Source: Streptomyces sp. LHD-70 (lineage in GTDB: Bacteria > Actinomycetota > Actinomycetes > Streptomycetales > Streptomycetaceae). Taken from it: a DNA stretch of 64,000 bases. The notes beneath the pieces are model-generated. The model was not told the origin of the DNA. It saw only the letters and a list, made by a program, of their open reading frames with translations, and made no database searches. The position numbers and the translations under genes are program-made. Numbering within the stretch: position 1 is the first letter of the stretch; each line of letters opens with the position of its first letter. This document shows, piece by piece, positions 35,089 to 43,665 of the stretch. The stretch spans positions 124,001 through 188,000 of the forward strand of contig NZ_JAVIFW010000015.1 of NCBI RefSeq assembly GCF_031157275.1, given 5' to 3'.

Positions 35089-38000
35089 TCAGGCCGGACA
35101 GATCCTGTCCGGGAGTCCGGCGGGCAGGCCACGGCGATCGTCCGGGGTGAGGTCGCGACCGATGGCGTCGCACAGGTGGCGTTGCCAAAGTTCGGGGTCG
35201 AGGCGGATTAGGTCCAGGCGTCCACGGCCATCGTTACCTCCGAAGCCGCCTTCCGACAGGACCCGCACTAAGGTCTTGCCGTCCTTGGTTGCGGCCAAGA
35301 AGTACTGGTTCGTCACGAAGTCGTAGGTCGTTGCATGGCTGGAGTCAGATAGCTGCTGAAAGCGCACCGAGCTTCCGTTAGCCAAGTAGAACTCGCCGTC
35401 TCTGCCTGTGAAGTTGAAGGTGAAGCCGTCGCCGGTAAAGGTGCGGTTCGCACCCAGCGGACCGAGTGGGCCGACCAATCGGGTCGGTTCTTGCCCAGTC
35501 TCCGCTGACCACAGCTCCAGCATGCCGCCCGGTGTCTTCGCGGCTGCGTGCTGTCCGCTGCTGTCGAGGAATGCCCGCTCGACGTCCTGGCCGAGGCGGA
35601 TGCGTTGGGTCTGGTTTTCCTTGCCTGTGCGCAGGTTGACGGTGTGCAGGACCGGGTCGCCGTAGATCATGATCTGGATGTGGCCCTCTTCTGGGCTGCC
35701 GTTCACCGCGAAGCCCGAATCAGTGGCCCTCTCAGTCGAGCCGAAGGCGGGCGGGTTCTTCTTGCTCAGGTTGAGCTTGCGGGCGTCGATGGTCTTGGAA
35801 AGACGATGGCCGGTCCTGGCGTTCCAGTGCTCGATCCGGCTGCCGGAGAGCGTCAGGAGTTCGTCGCCCCCTGGGAGAAAGCCGAGCGTCAGCGGTTCCG
35901 CATTGCCTCTCTCGCTGACGGGAGGCGAGAGCGTGGTGATCTCTGCGACCTTATGCAGGGACGGGATCTGCCGGACAATGATCTTGTTGCTGTCAACAAC
36001 GTCCGCCACGAGGGTTTCCCCATCGTTGACCGCCAGTGCGTGTGCAGCGGTCAGGGTGAGTGACGGGGGTGTATCAGGCCGCTTCGCTTCGGCCTTCACC
36101 TGCCCGGAGGAGGCGTCGACGAGCGCGAGAGTCTCGTCGACGGCAGGTTTGTCCTGAGGCTTGACGCGGGCGACCATGGTCTTCCCACCGTCGATCAGTC
36201 GCGGCGTGTTGACGACAATATCCCTGCCGTCGACATCGCTGGGGGTGAGCGGCAGAGCGGTCAGGGTGTTCTTGTCCTCGGCAACCGTGAGCACGAGCGG
36301 CTGACGTCCGTCGTGGAAAAGGCGGCCGACCGTCATCTCGGGTGTACGAGTCTTGATTTGCTGCACGCGCCGCCCCTGCCGAATGTCGACAACTGTCCAC
36401 GTGTCAAATTCGTTCGCCGCGAAACGTTCACCCGCCTCGTCGACGGCGATGCTTTCACAGCCAGAGGTTTCTCTCTCATCGGTGTAGCTGCCCAGCACCC
36501 GCCCGTCCGTGACACGCAAGGCCTGGTAGACCTTGCCTTCGCCCTCGGCGGCCTCGCGGCAGACAACCATGACGGTGCCGTCCCCCGACAGGCCGACGGG
36601 CGAGCCGTACAACCCTCCTGTGTTGACATCGTCTGCCAGCTTGCGGACCTTCCCTGTGCCCACTTCCACGGTTGACACAGAGGCTTTGCTGGTACGGGAG
36701 CGGCTTCGGACCACGAGCGTGTTCTGGTTCTGGCCGAACTCCACGGCCTCGACGTTCGCAGGCACCTGGCCGGGCACATCTCGGTGACGTTCCGTGGACA
36801 GATCCCACAGCCGCAGCCGATCGCTGGAGACCGTGGCCAGTTGCTTGCCGTTGGGTGAGAACGCCATGAGGTCGTCGTCATCGCCCAGCACCTCAGCCAG
36901 GCTGGCCATGGCCTTGAACTCCTTTGAGCGCAGGGTATGCGCCGCCCCAAGCAGACTGTCTGGCTTGTTGGCTGTGTGGTCGACGTCGTGCCAGACGACC
37001 GCACCTGTCGCCGACAGATACGCGATCCGCTGTCCGTCGCGGCTGACGAGCGGCAGGAAGGCCATCTCGTCGAGGCTGAGCTGGAGTCGCTGAACCCGTC
37101 CCCCGCTCTGGCGTACGAAGAGCGTGGCGCGACCGTTGTCTGTCACCACGAGCGTCACCATGCCGTCCACGCTCGACGCCGCGCTCCGGATCTTCCCCTG
37201 AGCCCCGCTCAGCACCCATGCGGCGTCCTTGAGCTGGTCGTACTGGCGGAGCATGGCGTTGCGGGCTTCGTCGGTCGGTGCGATCTCGTATGCCGCCATG
37301 GCGATCAGCGCGGCCTGTCCCGAATCCCGTTTCGCCACCTCGGCTGAGAAGGTGGCCAGCTGGCGGGATCGTGACTCTGCCTCGCGTTGACTGCTGACGC
37401 GTGACTGGTAGACGAGGAACGTACCGAGCCCGGCGATCAGTGCGAACACCACAGAGACCGCGATCCACGCGGCGCGGCCACGGTTGCGCTGCACCTGGCG
37501 ACGCTCCCGCGCGACCCTGAGAAAGTCTCGTTCCTCTTTGCCGAGTTCATCCTCTCGGTTACCTAGTCGCTTCTCAATCGCATCGAGTTGAAGTGCACCA
37601 GGAAGCAGCCCTGGTGCCTGGCCCCCCTTCGTCCACCGCTCGCGTTCATGGCCAAGTTCCGCACGCCCCGCCAGAAACTCACTGTCAGCTCGCACCTGAT
37701 CCTGGAGGGCCGGCCAGACCGTGACCAGTGCCTCGTGGGCGAGCTCGACGGTCTCCTGCTCCCCCTGTCCTCCGTGCATGACAAGGAGTCGCCACTTGGG
37801 TCCGGCGAACCAATTCGCGATCTGCCACCGCGTCTCGCCGGCTTCTTGACGAGTGAGTCTGCGGCGCAGCGGGGCCGGGCTGCCGGGCAGTACGCGGACC
37901 AGCCCGGTGAGAAGCTGCCGTGCTTCGGCTTCCTTGCGTCGCGCGGCTTCCCCGACCTTTCCCGGTCGCTCTCCTTCGCTGGTTTTGTTTTGCTTTCCGA

Positions 38001-39519
38001 GGCACCGCAACCAGGCCTCTTCAGCATGTTTTGCCAGTGCGCCGGAGACGCCACCAGCTGCTTCGTACGCCGCGAGACGAAGCTGCCCGTGCTCCTGGTC
38101 CGCCCATAGCCTCTGCAGGACAAAGCCGAGGAGCGGCAGTGTTCCCGGACCGCTGCCAGCGTCGTCCAGGATGCGGTCGACGAGACCCCGTTCGTAGGTC
38201 ACGCCCGGGACTTGCTCGAGTGGTTTGCTGATCACCTCTCGCAGCTGCTCCCGAGACATCGGTGTCAGCGGCAGGGTCACGCCGTCCCGGAGCGCGGGAC
38301 CGAGATGTGGATGCTTGAGGACCTCGTCCATGAAATCGGCCCGGAGGGTGAGCAGCACACGCAATCCCGTGGCCGACCGACTCTCCGGTAAGAGCAGGCG
38401 GACCAGTTCGGCAACCTCGGCATCTTCCCGGGCCAGGAGTGCTTCGGCCTGATCGAGTACGAGGAGAAGCTTTCTGCCCGCCTTCCCGCATAAGCGGTGG
38501 AGCGTGTCCAGGAGCCCCAAGTCTGTGAGCCACGCCTGCACTTCGCCGGCACTCCGTGCTCGCTTTGGCTCGTGCCGCTGCCTCCTGACGACGAGGACCT
38601 CGTACATGTCGTTGGCAAGCGCGACCAGCGGCGAGCCAACGACTCCAGCGTTCACCACCAGGACGTCATACCCGTCCGCTCGCATACTCGGCACCACACC
38701 AGCGAGGGCCATCGACGACTTGCCCGACCCTGAAGGCCCATACACGGTGACGCTCGAATGATCGGCCAGCGCCCTGGCCACTCTCTCGGCATCGTCCTTG
38801 CGGCCGAAGTACACGTGCGAGTGGCTTTCCTGGAAGGTTTCCAGACCGAGGAAGGGTGATGCGGGCGACAGGGCTGAGTCGAGCTCGGGTATGTCCCGGA
38901 CCACAGAGTCCTTGCGGATCGCGAACGCTTGTTGGGCCTGGCGCCCCGGCTGGGCCACTGAGACGATCCCGACTACCGCACGGTGTCGCGGATCCCAGAT
39001 GGGGCTACCGCTGAAGCCCTCTTCTACGTACGCGGTCTCGCCGTCGGCTCGGGAAAACTGTCGTCGTCCTTCCCCTGTGGGACCGCTGAGTTTCGCCTTG
39101 ACCCATATGCCGCCTGTCGAGGTGCTGGTGAACCCCACGATGCCGACCTCGTCGTCCCATGCGGTCTTGGGCTCGACCATCGGCAGCGCCCGGGAACCGG
39201 GGATGACTGTCTGCAGGCGAAGAAGCGCCACGTCCCCCGTGCCGTCGTGCTGTTCAGCAACGAAGTGCTCCACTTGAGCGGTCCAGGTCGGCCCCGCCAA
39301 GCGCGGGTCCAAAGGCATGTCCAGCGTGACTGAGGCTCCGACTGCCTCCTGATCCGTGTCGGACCGGCTCAAGGCGAATGTCACCACATGAGCACAGGTC
39401 AAGACTTGATCAGGTGCGACGAGGAAGCCCGCGCCGATGGGCTGGCCGTCCAGCCCTTTGATACGGACAACCGACGAGACGAGTGCCTCATCGGGTCTCT
39501 GTTCTTCCGGCCCCGTCAC
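35089..39519 (-). CDS. Trypsin-like protease / nSTAND1 NTPase / WD40 protein (predicted conflict-system effector)
   Basis: 1476 aa from GTG 39519 (GGAGG just upstream). Domains in order: a trypsin-like serine protease with the triad visible as H44 (TCAHVV), D96 (GDVALL) and S170 (GFSGSP); an nSTAND1 NTPase with Walker A GPSGSGKSS (261-269), Walker B LLLVLDQAE (351-359) and the ELAHEAL motif near 592; one membrane helix at about 684-704; and a C-terminal WD40-type propeller of about 750 residues. STAND proteins act as signal-triggered switches; here the propeller would sense and the protease would be the effector. The Trypco1 gene lies 47 nt upstream in the same direction. Predicted membrane-tethered immunity or cell-death protein; the trigger and target are unknown. 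Confidence 0.85.
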   Translation of the reverse strand: MTGPEEQRPDEALVSSVVRIKGLDGQPIGAGFLVAPDQVLTCAHVVTFALSRSDTDQEAVGASVTLDMPLDPRLAGPTWTAQVEHFVAEQHDGTGDVALLRLQTVIPGSRALPMVEPKTAWDDEVGIVGFTSTSTGGIWVKAKLSGPTGEGRRQFSRADGETAYVEEGFSGSPIWDPRHRAVVGIVSVAQPGRQAQQAFAIRKDSVVRDIPELDSALSPASPFLGLETFQESHSHVYFGRKDDAERVARALADHSSVTVYGPSGSGKSSMALAGVVPSMRADGYDVLVVNAGVVGSPLVALANDMYEVLVVRRQRHEPKRARSAGEVQAWLTDLGLLDTLHRLCGKAGRKLLLVLDQAEALLAREDAEVAELVRLLLPESRSATGLRVLLTLRADFMDEVLKHPHLGPALRDGVTLPLTPMSREQLREVISKPLEQVPGVTYERGLVDRILDDAGSGPGTLPLLGFVLQRLWADQEHGQLRLAAYEAAGGVSGALAKHAEEAWLRCLGKQNKTSEGERPGKVGEAARRKEAEARQLLTGLVRVLPGSPAPLRRRLTRQEAGETRWQIANWFAGPKWRLLVMHGGQGEQETVELAHEALVTVWPALQDQVRADSEFLAGRAELGHERERWTKGGQAPGLLPGALQLDAIEKRLGNREDELGKEERDFLRVARERRQVQRNRGRAAWIAVSVVFALIAGLGTFLVYQSRVSSQREAESRSRQLATFSAEVAKRDSGQAALIAMAAYEIAPTDEARNAMLRQYDQLKDAAWVLSGAQGKIRSAASSVDGMVTLVVTDNGRATLFVRQSGGRVQRLQLSLDEMAFLPLVSRDGQRIAYLSATGAVVWHDVDHTANKPDSLLGAAHTLRSKEFKAMASLAEVLGDDDDLMAFSPNGKQLATVSSDRLRLWDLSTERHRDVPGQVPANVEAVEFGQNQNTLVVRSRSRTSKASVSTVEVGTGKVRKLADDVNTGGLYGSPVGLSGDGTVMVVCREAAEGEGKVYQALRVTDGRVLGSYTDERETSGCESIAVDEAGERFAANEFDTWTVVDIRQGRRVQQIKTRTPEMTVGRLFHDGRQPLVLTVAEDKNTLTALPLTPSDVDGRDIVVNTPRLIDGGKTMVARVKPQDKPAVDETLALVDASSGQVKAEAKRPDTPPSLTLTAAHALAVNDGETLVADVVDSNKIIVRQIPSLHKVAEITTLSPPVSERGNAEPLTLGFLPGGDELLTLSGSRIEHWNARTGHRLSKTIDARKLNLSKKNPPAFGSTERATDSGFAVNGSPEEGHIQIMIYGDPVLHTVNLRTGKENQTQRIRLGQDVERAFLDSSGQHAAAKTPGGMLELWSAETGQEPTRLVGPLGPLGANRTFTGDGFTFNFTGRDGEFYLANGSSVRFQQLSDSSHATTYDFVTNQYFLAATKDGKTLVRVLSEGGFGGNDGRGRLDLIRLDPELWQRHLCDAIGRDLTPDDRRGLPAGLPDRICPA

Positions 39520-39566
39520 GTGGCCTCCGCTTCACCACGGCCCCAACGCATCACTGCGTCAACCGG

Positions 39567-39932
39567 CTACGCACTGTTGTCCGTCGGTTCTGTCCGGTCA
39601 CTTCTGTTCCAGGTAAGACTCACCGAGAAGTTGGCCGCGGTTGCAGTGGAGGCGATGACGACGCCTGCCTCCGCCGACAGGGAAACTCCGAACTCCAGGG
39701 CGATCTCGTCAGGGGGTAGAGCAAGGTCACGGAAGCGCCCCACGAAGCTGTCAGCCACCGGACGTACCGTGTCCAGCATCTCCCCAAGTGTCTGCTCAGC
39801 CCGTGCAACTGCCCGGCCACCACGCCCCACGCGCACGAGCGACTCATCCACCTCGCGGATCTGGACCCGCACGATGTCCTCGCTGCCGTCCTCCAGAGGG
39901 ACTTCGACGGTGCGCACGTATCGGTCGCTCAT
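39567..39932 (-). CDS. Trypco1-domain protein (trypsin co-occurring domain, CU044_2847 family)
   Basis: 121 aa. The segments VRVGRGGRAVARAEQTLGEM, LALPPDEIALEFGVSLSAEA and GVVIASTATAANFSVSLTW match the Trypco1 domain, which is found beside genes for trypsin-like proteases in predicted conflict systems. Its start ATG overlaps the stop of the 27-aa ORF by 4 nt (ATGA). It is encoded directly before the protease/STAND gene and is expected to regulate or be a partner or substrate of the protease; that role is inference. Confidence 0.8.
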   Translation of the reverse strand: MSDRYVRTVEVPLEDGSEDIVRVQIREVDESLVRVGRGGRAVARAEQTLGEMLDTVRPVADSFVGRFRDLALPPDEIALEFGVSLSAEAGVVIASTATAANFSVSLTWNRSDRTEPTDNSA

Positions 39933-40012
39933 CGGAGCCTGAGCATGCCAGCGGCGGTGACCTGCGTGTTGGCTCCGCTTGAAACACGGGGCGGAGTCAC
40001 GGTCGTACTCAT
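39929..40012 (-). CDS. 27-aa ORF translationally coupled to the Trypco1 gene
   Basis: ATG 40012 with GAGGGAG 8 nt upstream encodes MSTTVTPPRVSSGANTQVTA plus AGMLRLR, then TGA overlapping the ATG of the Trypco1 gene (ATGA). The strong ribosome-binding site here, and the weak one in front of the Trypco1 gene, suggest it is really translated and drives coupled translation. The product is hydrophilic and matches no family I know. It could be a leader peptide or a small third component. Confidence 0.55.
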   Translation of the reverse strand: MSTTVTPPRVSSGANTQVTAAGMLRLR

Positions 40013-40149
40013 GGTGCTACTCCCTCACTCATGTGACGAGGTCTGTCGAGCCAGGCATCAGTTACGGAGGGTCGACGGAGACCATAATCACGTGAAGTGG
40101 CGCTGAGTTTCCACGAGTTGGCTGAGACTGGATCACAAGAGCGCGCTGT

Positions 40150-40828
40150 CGGCCCGATTACGCTCATGACACGACGCGGCGGACCGCCAACACAGCGCTG
40201 TGAGTGGCGAGTTCGGCAACTTCGATGCCTCGGTCAGGCCGGGGAGCGTTGACCACGAGGCCATGCCCCACCGCCATGGCGACGTGTTCGGGGCGGGCGG
40301 CGGTGCCGCGGGTGAAGACGAGGTCGCCGGCTGGATCTGCGAAGTCGGCACCGGGCGGCCTTCATTGACCTGGGTGTAGGTGGTGCGGGTCAGGGTGACG
40401 CCGTACGCGCGCTGTGTGAGGGAGGAGCAGTCGCACCGGTCGCGTGGCACAGACCCCTCGGGGTCCGTGCAGGTGCCGCCCCACGGTAGGGCCCGCCGAG
40501 CTGTTGCAGTGCCCAGCCGATCGCGGCGCGGGCCTCGGGCTTAGCGGTGGCCGGGATGCTGTAGCCCTTGGGAAGTTGGCCGTTCTCGACCCGTCCGTAC
40601 GGTGAGGAGGCGCCTGCGGCCTCTCCCCCGCACGCCGCGGCCGCGGGGAGCGGACCCGCGGCGCCGAGGCTGGCCGGTGGCTCACCGCTGTGGCCGAGGG
40701 CCGGGGCGATGGCCTGCTGCAGGGCGGTCGCGAGCGGTTCGTGCTTGGCATACGCGTCGGGGAAGCCGGAGCGATGGGCGCGCTGCGCGGCGACGGTGAG
40801 CGGCAGCTGCTCCCACTTTTGGTCTTCG
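40150..40828 (-). pseudogene. C40 (NlpC/P60) peptidase remnant of conjugative-element type
   Basis: Frames read KWEQLPLTVAAQRAHRSGFP, PEARAAIGWALQQLGGPYRG, then after a frameshift near 40460 DRCDCSSLTQRAYGVTLTRT, TYTQVNEGRPVP, and after another near 40340 the rest of the domain (EHVAMAVGHGLVVNAP). The catalytic Cys (DCSSL) and His (EHVAM) positions are recognisable. The N-terminal lytic transglycosylase part is cut away where the ISL3 remnant begins. Such proteins belong to actinomycete conjugative elements, so this is probably ICE debris. Confidence 0.6.
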
Positions 40829-40849
40829 CGTGATGACCGTTGAGTTCAG

Positions 40850-41756
40850 CCGAAAATCGCTCGGCTGGATGGTGGTGTGGTCGGCAGTCCTTAGCCTTGA
40901 CGAAGTGCTGCCGCAGTTGGACGATCTGCTGTTCTCCTCGGTCGAGGGCCTGTTGGTGGAATCGGTCGAGGCGACCGACACGGTCGTCAGGATCGATGCC
41001 CGTACAACCGCAGGGCAGATGGCCTGCCCGGGATGCCGATGCTGACCGGAGCGAATACATGGCTCCTACCTGCGGTTTCCTCGTGATCTGCCGACGGCGG
41101 GCAAGTTCGTCGTGGTGTCGTTGCGGGTTCGGCGATTCGTCTGCGAGGAGGAAACGTGTGAGCGAAAGACCTGCGCCGAGCAAGCACCCGGCCTCACCCG
41201 CAAGTTCGGGCGTCGGACCGAGCGGCTGCAGTCGTCACTGGTGTCGGTCGGCCTCGCGCTCGCGGGGCGGGCTGGCGCGCGGATGACGGACGCCTTCAAG
41301 GTTCCGGTCAGCCGGAACACCCTGCTGAGGTTGATCGCCTCGCTTCCGGACCCCGCCACCACCGCAACCCGGGTGGTCGGCGTGGACGAATACGCCCAGC
41401 GTAAGGGCAGAATCTACGGGACCGTACTCGTCGACGTCGAAACACGTCGCCCGGTCGACCTCCTTCCCGACCGGGAGGCGGACACCCATGCGGCCTGGCT
41501 CGCCGGGCGGACCGGCATCGAGATCGTCTGCCGTGACCGGGCTCCCTTCTTCGCCGAAGGCGCCTCCCGCGGCGCCCCGCAAGCCCTCCAGATCGCCGAC
41601 CAATTGCACCTCTGGCACAACCTGGGCGAAGCCGCCGAGAGATGCGCCTACCGACACCGCGGCAGCTTGCGCCCCACTCCGGCACAGCCGGAAGAACCGC
41701 AGGAGGAGGCGGAGCCGCCTGAGTTGTCGCTGACAACCCTCGGGCGAAACGGCTGA
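40850..41756 (+). pseudogene. ISL3-family transposase, N-terminal half, frameshifted
   Basis: Begins VLPQLDDLLFSSVEGLLVES and AGQMACPGC (zinc-ribbon part), breaks near 41045, and resumes from about 41112 with VSLRVRRFVCEEETCERKTC, VVGVDEYAQRKGRIYGTVLV and LLPDREADTHAAWLAGR (first DDE Asp region). It stops at 41756, so the C-terminal catalytic portion is missing. Typical of ISL3. Confidence 0.75.
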
Positions 41757-41949
41757 GACGTCCCTAACGCGTCGGCAGCAAGCTCGCCGAGGTGGCCCTG
41801 CCCTGCCGGTCACAGGGCGATGCGGTCACCTGCGCCGACCGCACGTCGCTGCTCGCCGGCTCCGAGAACGACAGCCAGACCTGGCGGATCCCGGTGCCTT
41901 CCGAGGCGGCGGGATCCGGAGCTGCCCCGGCGGCCGCCGTCGATCTGCC
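41757..41949. other. Rightward gene fragment of unknown type
   Basis: RVGSKLAEVALPCRSQGDAV, then ADRTSLLAGSENDSQTWRIP looks like real protein but has no start and ends in the dehydrogenase gene. Function not recognised; probably a fragment left by the rearrangement that cut the ISL3 copy. Confidence 0.3.
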
Positions 41950-42993
41950 TCAACTCGGCTGGAGCGCCTCAGGGTTGGCGCAGTGCACCAGCGGCTCGCC
42001 GCGCAGATAGCGGCCGACCTCGGCAGCGACGATGTTCGCGGCCTTGTGCGCGACCTGCTGGCTGCCGCCCGCGATATGCGGGGTGAGAACGACGCCGGGG
42101 GCGGTCAGGAGCCGGGAGTCGGCGGGCAGGGGCTCCTCGGGGAAGACGTCGAAGCCCGCGCCCGCGAGGTGTCCCGACTCCAGTGCGTCGCAGGCAGCTT
42201 CGTAGTCGAGCAGCGCGCCGCGGGCGCAGTTGACCAGGATCGATCCGAGGGGCATCGCGGCGATCTGGTCGCGGCCGATCATGCCCTTGGTCTCGTCGGT
42301 GACCCGGGCGTGCAGGGAAACTATGCGGGAGCGGCGGAGCAGTTCGTCGAGGGAGACCGGTTCGGCGATGCCCGCCAGCGCCTCGGGCCGTACGTACGGG
42401 TCGTGCACCAGGACCTCGGCGCCCATGACGCGCAGGACCTTGGCGACCCGGCTGCCGATGGCGCCGTAGCCGATCAGGCCGACGGTCGCGCCGTCGATCT
42501 CGATGCCGCAGTTGTCGTAGTCGTAGTAGTCGCCGCGCCAGGTGCCCTTGCGCAGGTCGGTGTGGGTGTCGCCGACGCCGCGGGCGGCGGCGAGCAGCAG
42601 GGTGAGGGTGTGTTCCGCGGTGGCGGTGGCGTTGCGGCCGGGGGCGTAGCAGACCGCCACGCCGTGTCGGGTCGCCGCTTCGAGGTTGGCGTTGACCGGG
42701 CCGCCGCGGCTGGTGCAGAACAGCTTCAGATCCGGGCAGTTGGCGAGGATGCGCTCGGTGAGCGGGCCGTGCTCGGTGACACAGACTTGCACGCCCTGGA
42801 GCGCTTCGATCATCTCGTCCTCGCTGCCGGATGCCTCGATGACCTCGGCGACCGGGCCGAACGGGGTGTGCGGCCAGGGGAATTGGAGCTCGCGGACGTC
42901 CAGGGGCAGGTCCCCGGCGGCGGCGCGCACGGCGTCGGTGAACAGGCTCGGGCGGATGAAGTGGTTGCCGGCGGCGAGGACGGTGGTGCTCAT
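41950..42993 (-). CDS. D-2-hydroxyacid dehydrogenase (phosphoglycerate dehydrogenase-like)
   Basis: 347 aa from ATG 42993, with AGGAGA upstream. NAD-binding motif GLIGYGAIGSRVAKVL, catalytic Arg in VNCARGALLD, Glu in FPEEPLP and His in TPHIAGGSQ are all present, so the enzyme should be active on a 2-hydroxy or 2-keto acid. Last gene of the five-gene polyol/sugar operon, 45 nt after the phosphatase. The substrate is unknown; a product of the sugar-acid branch is likely. Confidence 0.85.
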   Translation of the reverse strand: MSTTVLAAGNHFIRPSLFTDAVRAAAGDLPLDVRELQFPWPHTPFGPVAEVIEASGSEDEMIEALQGVQVCVTEHGPLTERILANCPDLKLFCTSRGGPVNANLEAATRHGVAVCYAPGRNATATAEHTLTLLLAAARGVGDTHTDLRKGTWRGDYYDYDNCGIEIDGATVGLIGYGAIGSRVAKVLRVMGAEVLVHDPYVRPEALAGIAEPVSLDELLRRSRIVSLHARVTDETKGMIGRDQIAAMPLGSILVNCARGALLDYEAACDALESGHLAGAGFDVFPEEPLPADSRLLTAPGVVLTPHIAGGSQQVAHKAANIVAAEVGRYLRGEPLVHCANPEALQPS

Positions 42994-43038
42994 GGGTGGG
43001 TTTCTCCTGAAGGGCGGTGCGGGCGGGTGGCCGGGCGG

Positions 43039-43665
43039 TCAGTGGAAGGCGGGGGCCCGGGTCGTCGCGGGGGTGTTGAGACGTAGCAGTGCGGTCTGCC
43101 CGTTCTCGATCCGGATCTCGGTGAGGGCGCCGTTGAGCAGGTGGGGGAAGACGCGGCGGTAGTCGGCGAGCGGGATGCCGAGGAGATGGCAGAGCAGGAC
43201 CCGGACGAGGGTGGAGTGGGCGACAAGGAGGATGCGGCCGTGCGGCTGTTCGCGGGCGATGTCGGCCAGGCACTCGGCGGCGCGTCCGGCGGCCTTGCGC
43301 GGGTCCTCGCCGCCGGGCAGATGGTTCTCGACCGGGTCGTCGAGGAACGCCGCAAGCTCCTGCGGGAAGCGCTGCCGCATCTCGTCCCTGGTCAGGCCAT
43401 CGCCTTGGCCGAAGTCGAGTTCGTAGAGACGCTCGTCGACGCGCGCGGTGAGGCCGCAGGCCTCGGCGGCGGGGGCGGCGGTGAGCCGGGCGCGGGAGAG
43501 CGGTGAGCTCCAGACGGCTGTGAGCCCCGCGTTGACGGCCCAGTCGGCGAGCGCGGCGGCCTGCTCACGACCGTGCGGGGTGAGCGGCACATCGGTGCGT
43601 CCCGCGTAGCGGTTCTCCGCGTGCCAGACAGTTTCGCCATGGCGTACGAGGATGAAGTCGGTCAC
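43039..43665 (-). CDS. Histidine phosphatase-family protein (phosphoglycerate mutase-like)
   Basis: 208 aa from GTG 43665 (AGGAGG upstream). The RHG motif is LVRHGETVW near the N-terminus, with the second His in LLVAHSTLVRVLL and the catalytic Glu in LYELDFGQGDG. Monomeric members dephosphorylate sugar phosphates or other small phosphates. It overlaps the preceding kinase gene by 4 nt (GTGA). A phosphatase directly behind two kinases suggests either a correction step or a second phospho-intermediate. Confidence 0.85.
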   Translation of the reverse strand: MTDFILVRHGETVWHAENRYAGRTDVPLTPHGREQAAALADWAVNAGLTAVWSSPLSRARLTAAPAAEACGLTARVDERLYELDFGQGDGLTRDEMRQRFPQELAAFLDDPVENHLPGGEDPRKAAGRAAECLADIAREQPHGRILLVAHSTLVRVLLCHLLGIPLADYRRVFPHLLNGALTEIRIENGQTALLRLNTPATTRAPAFH

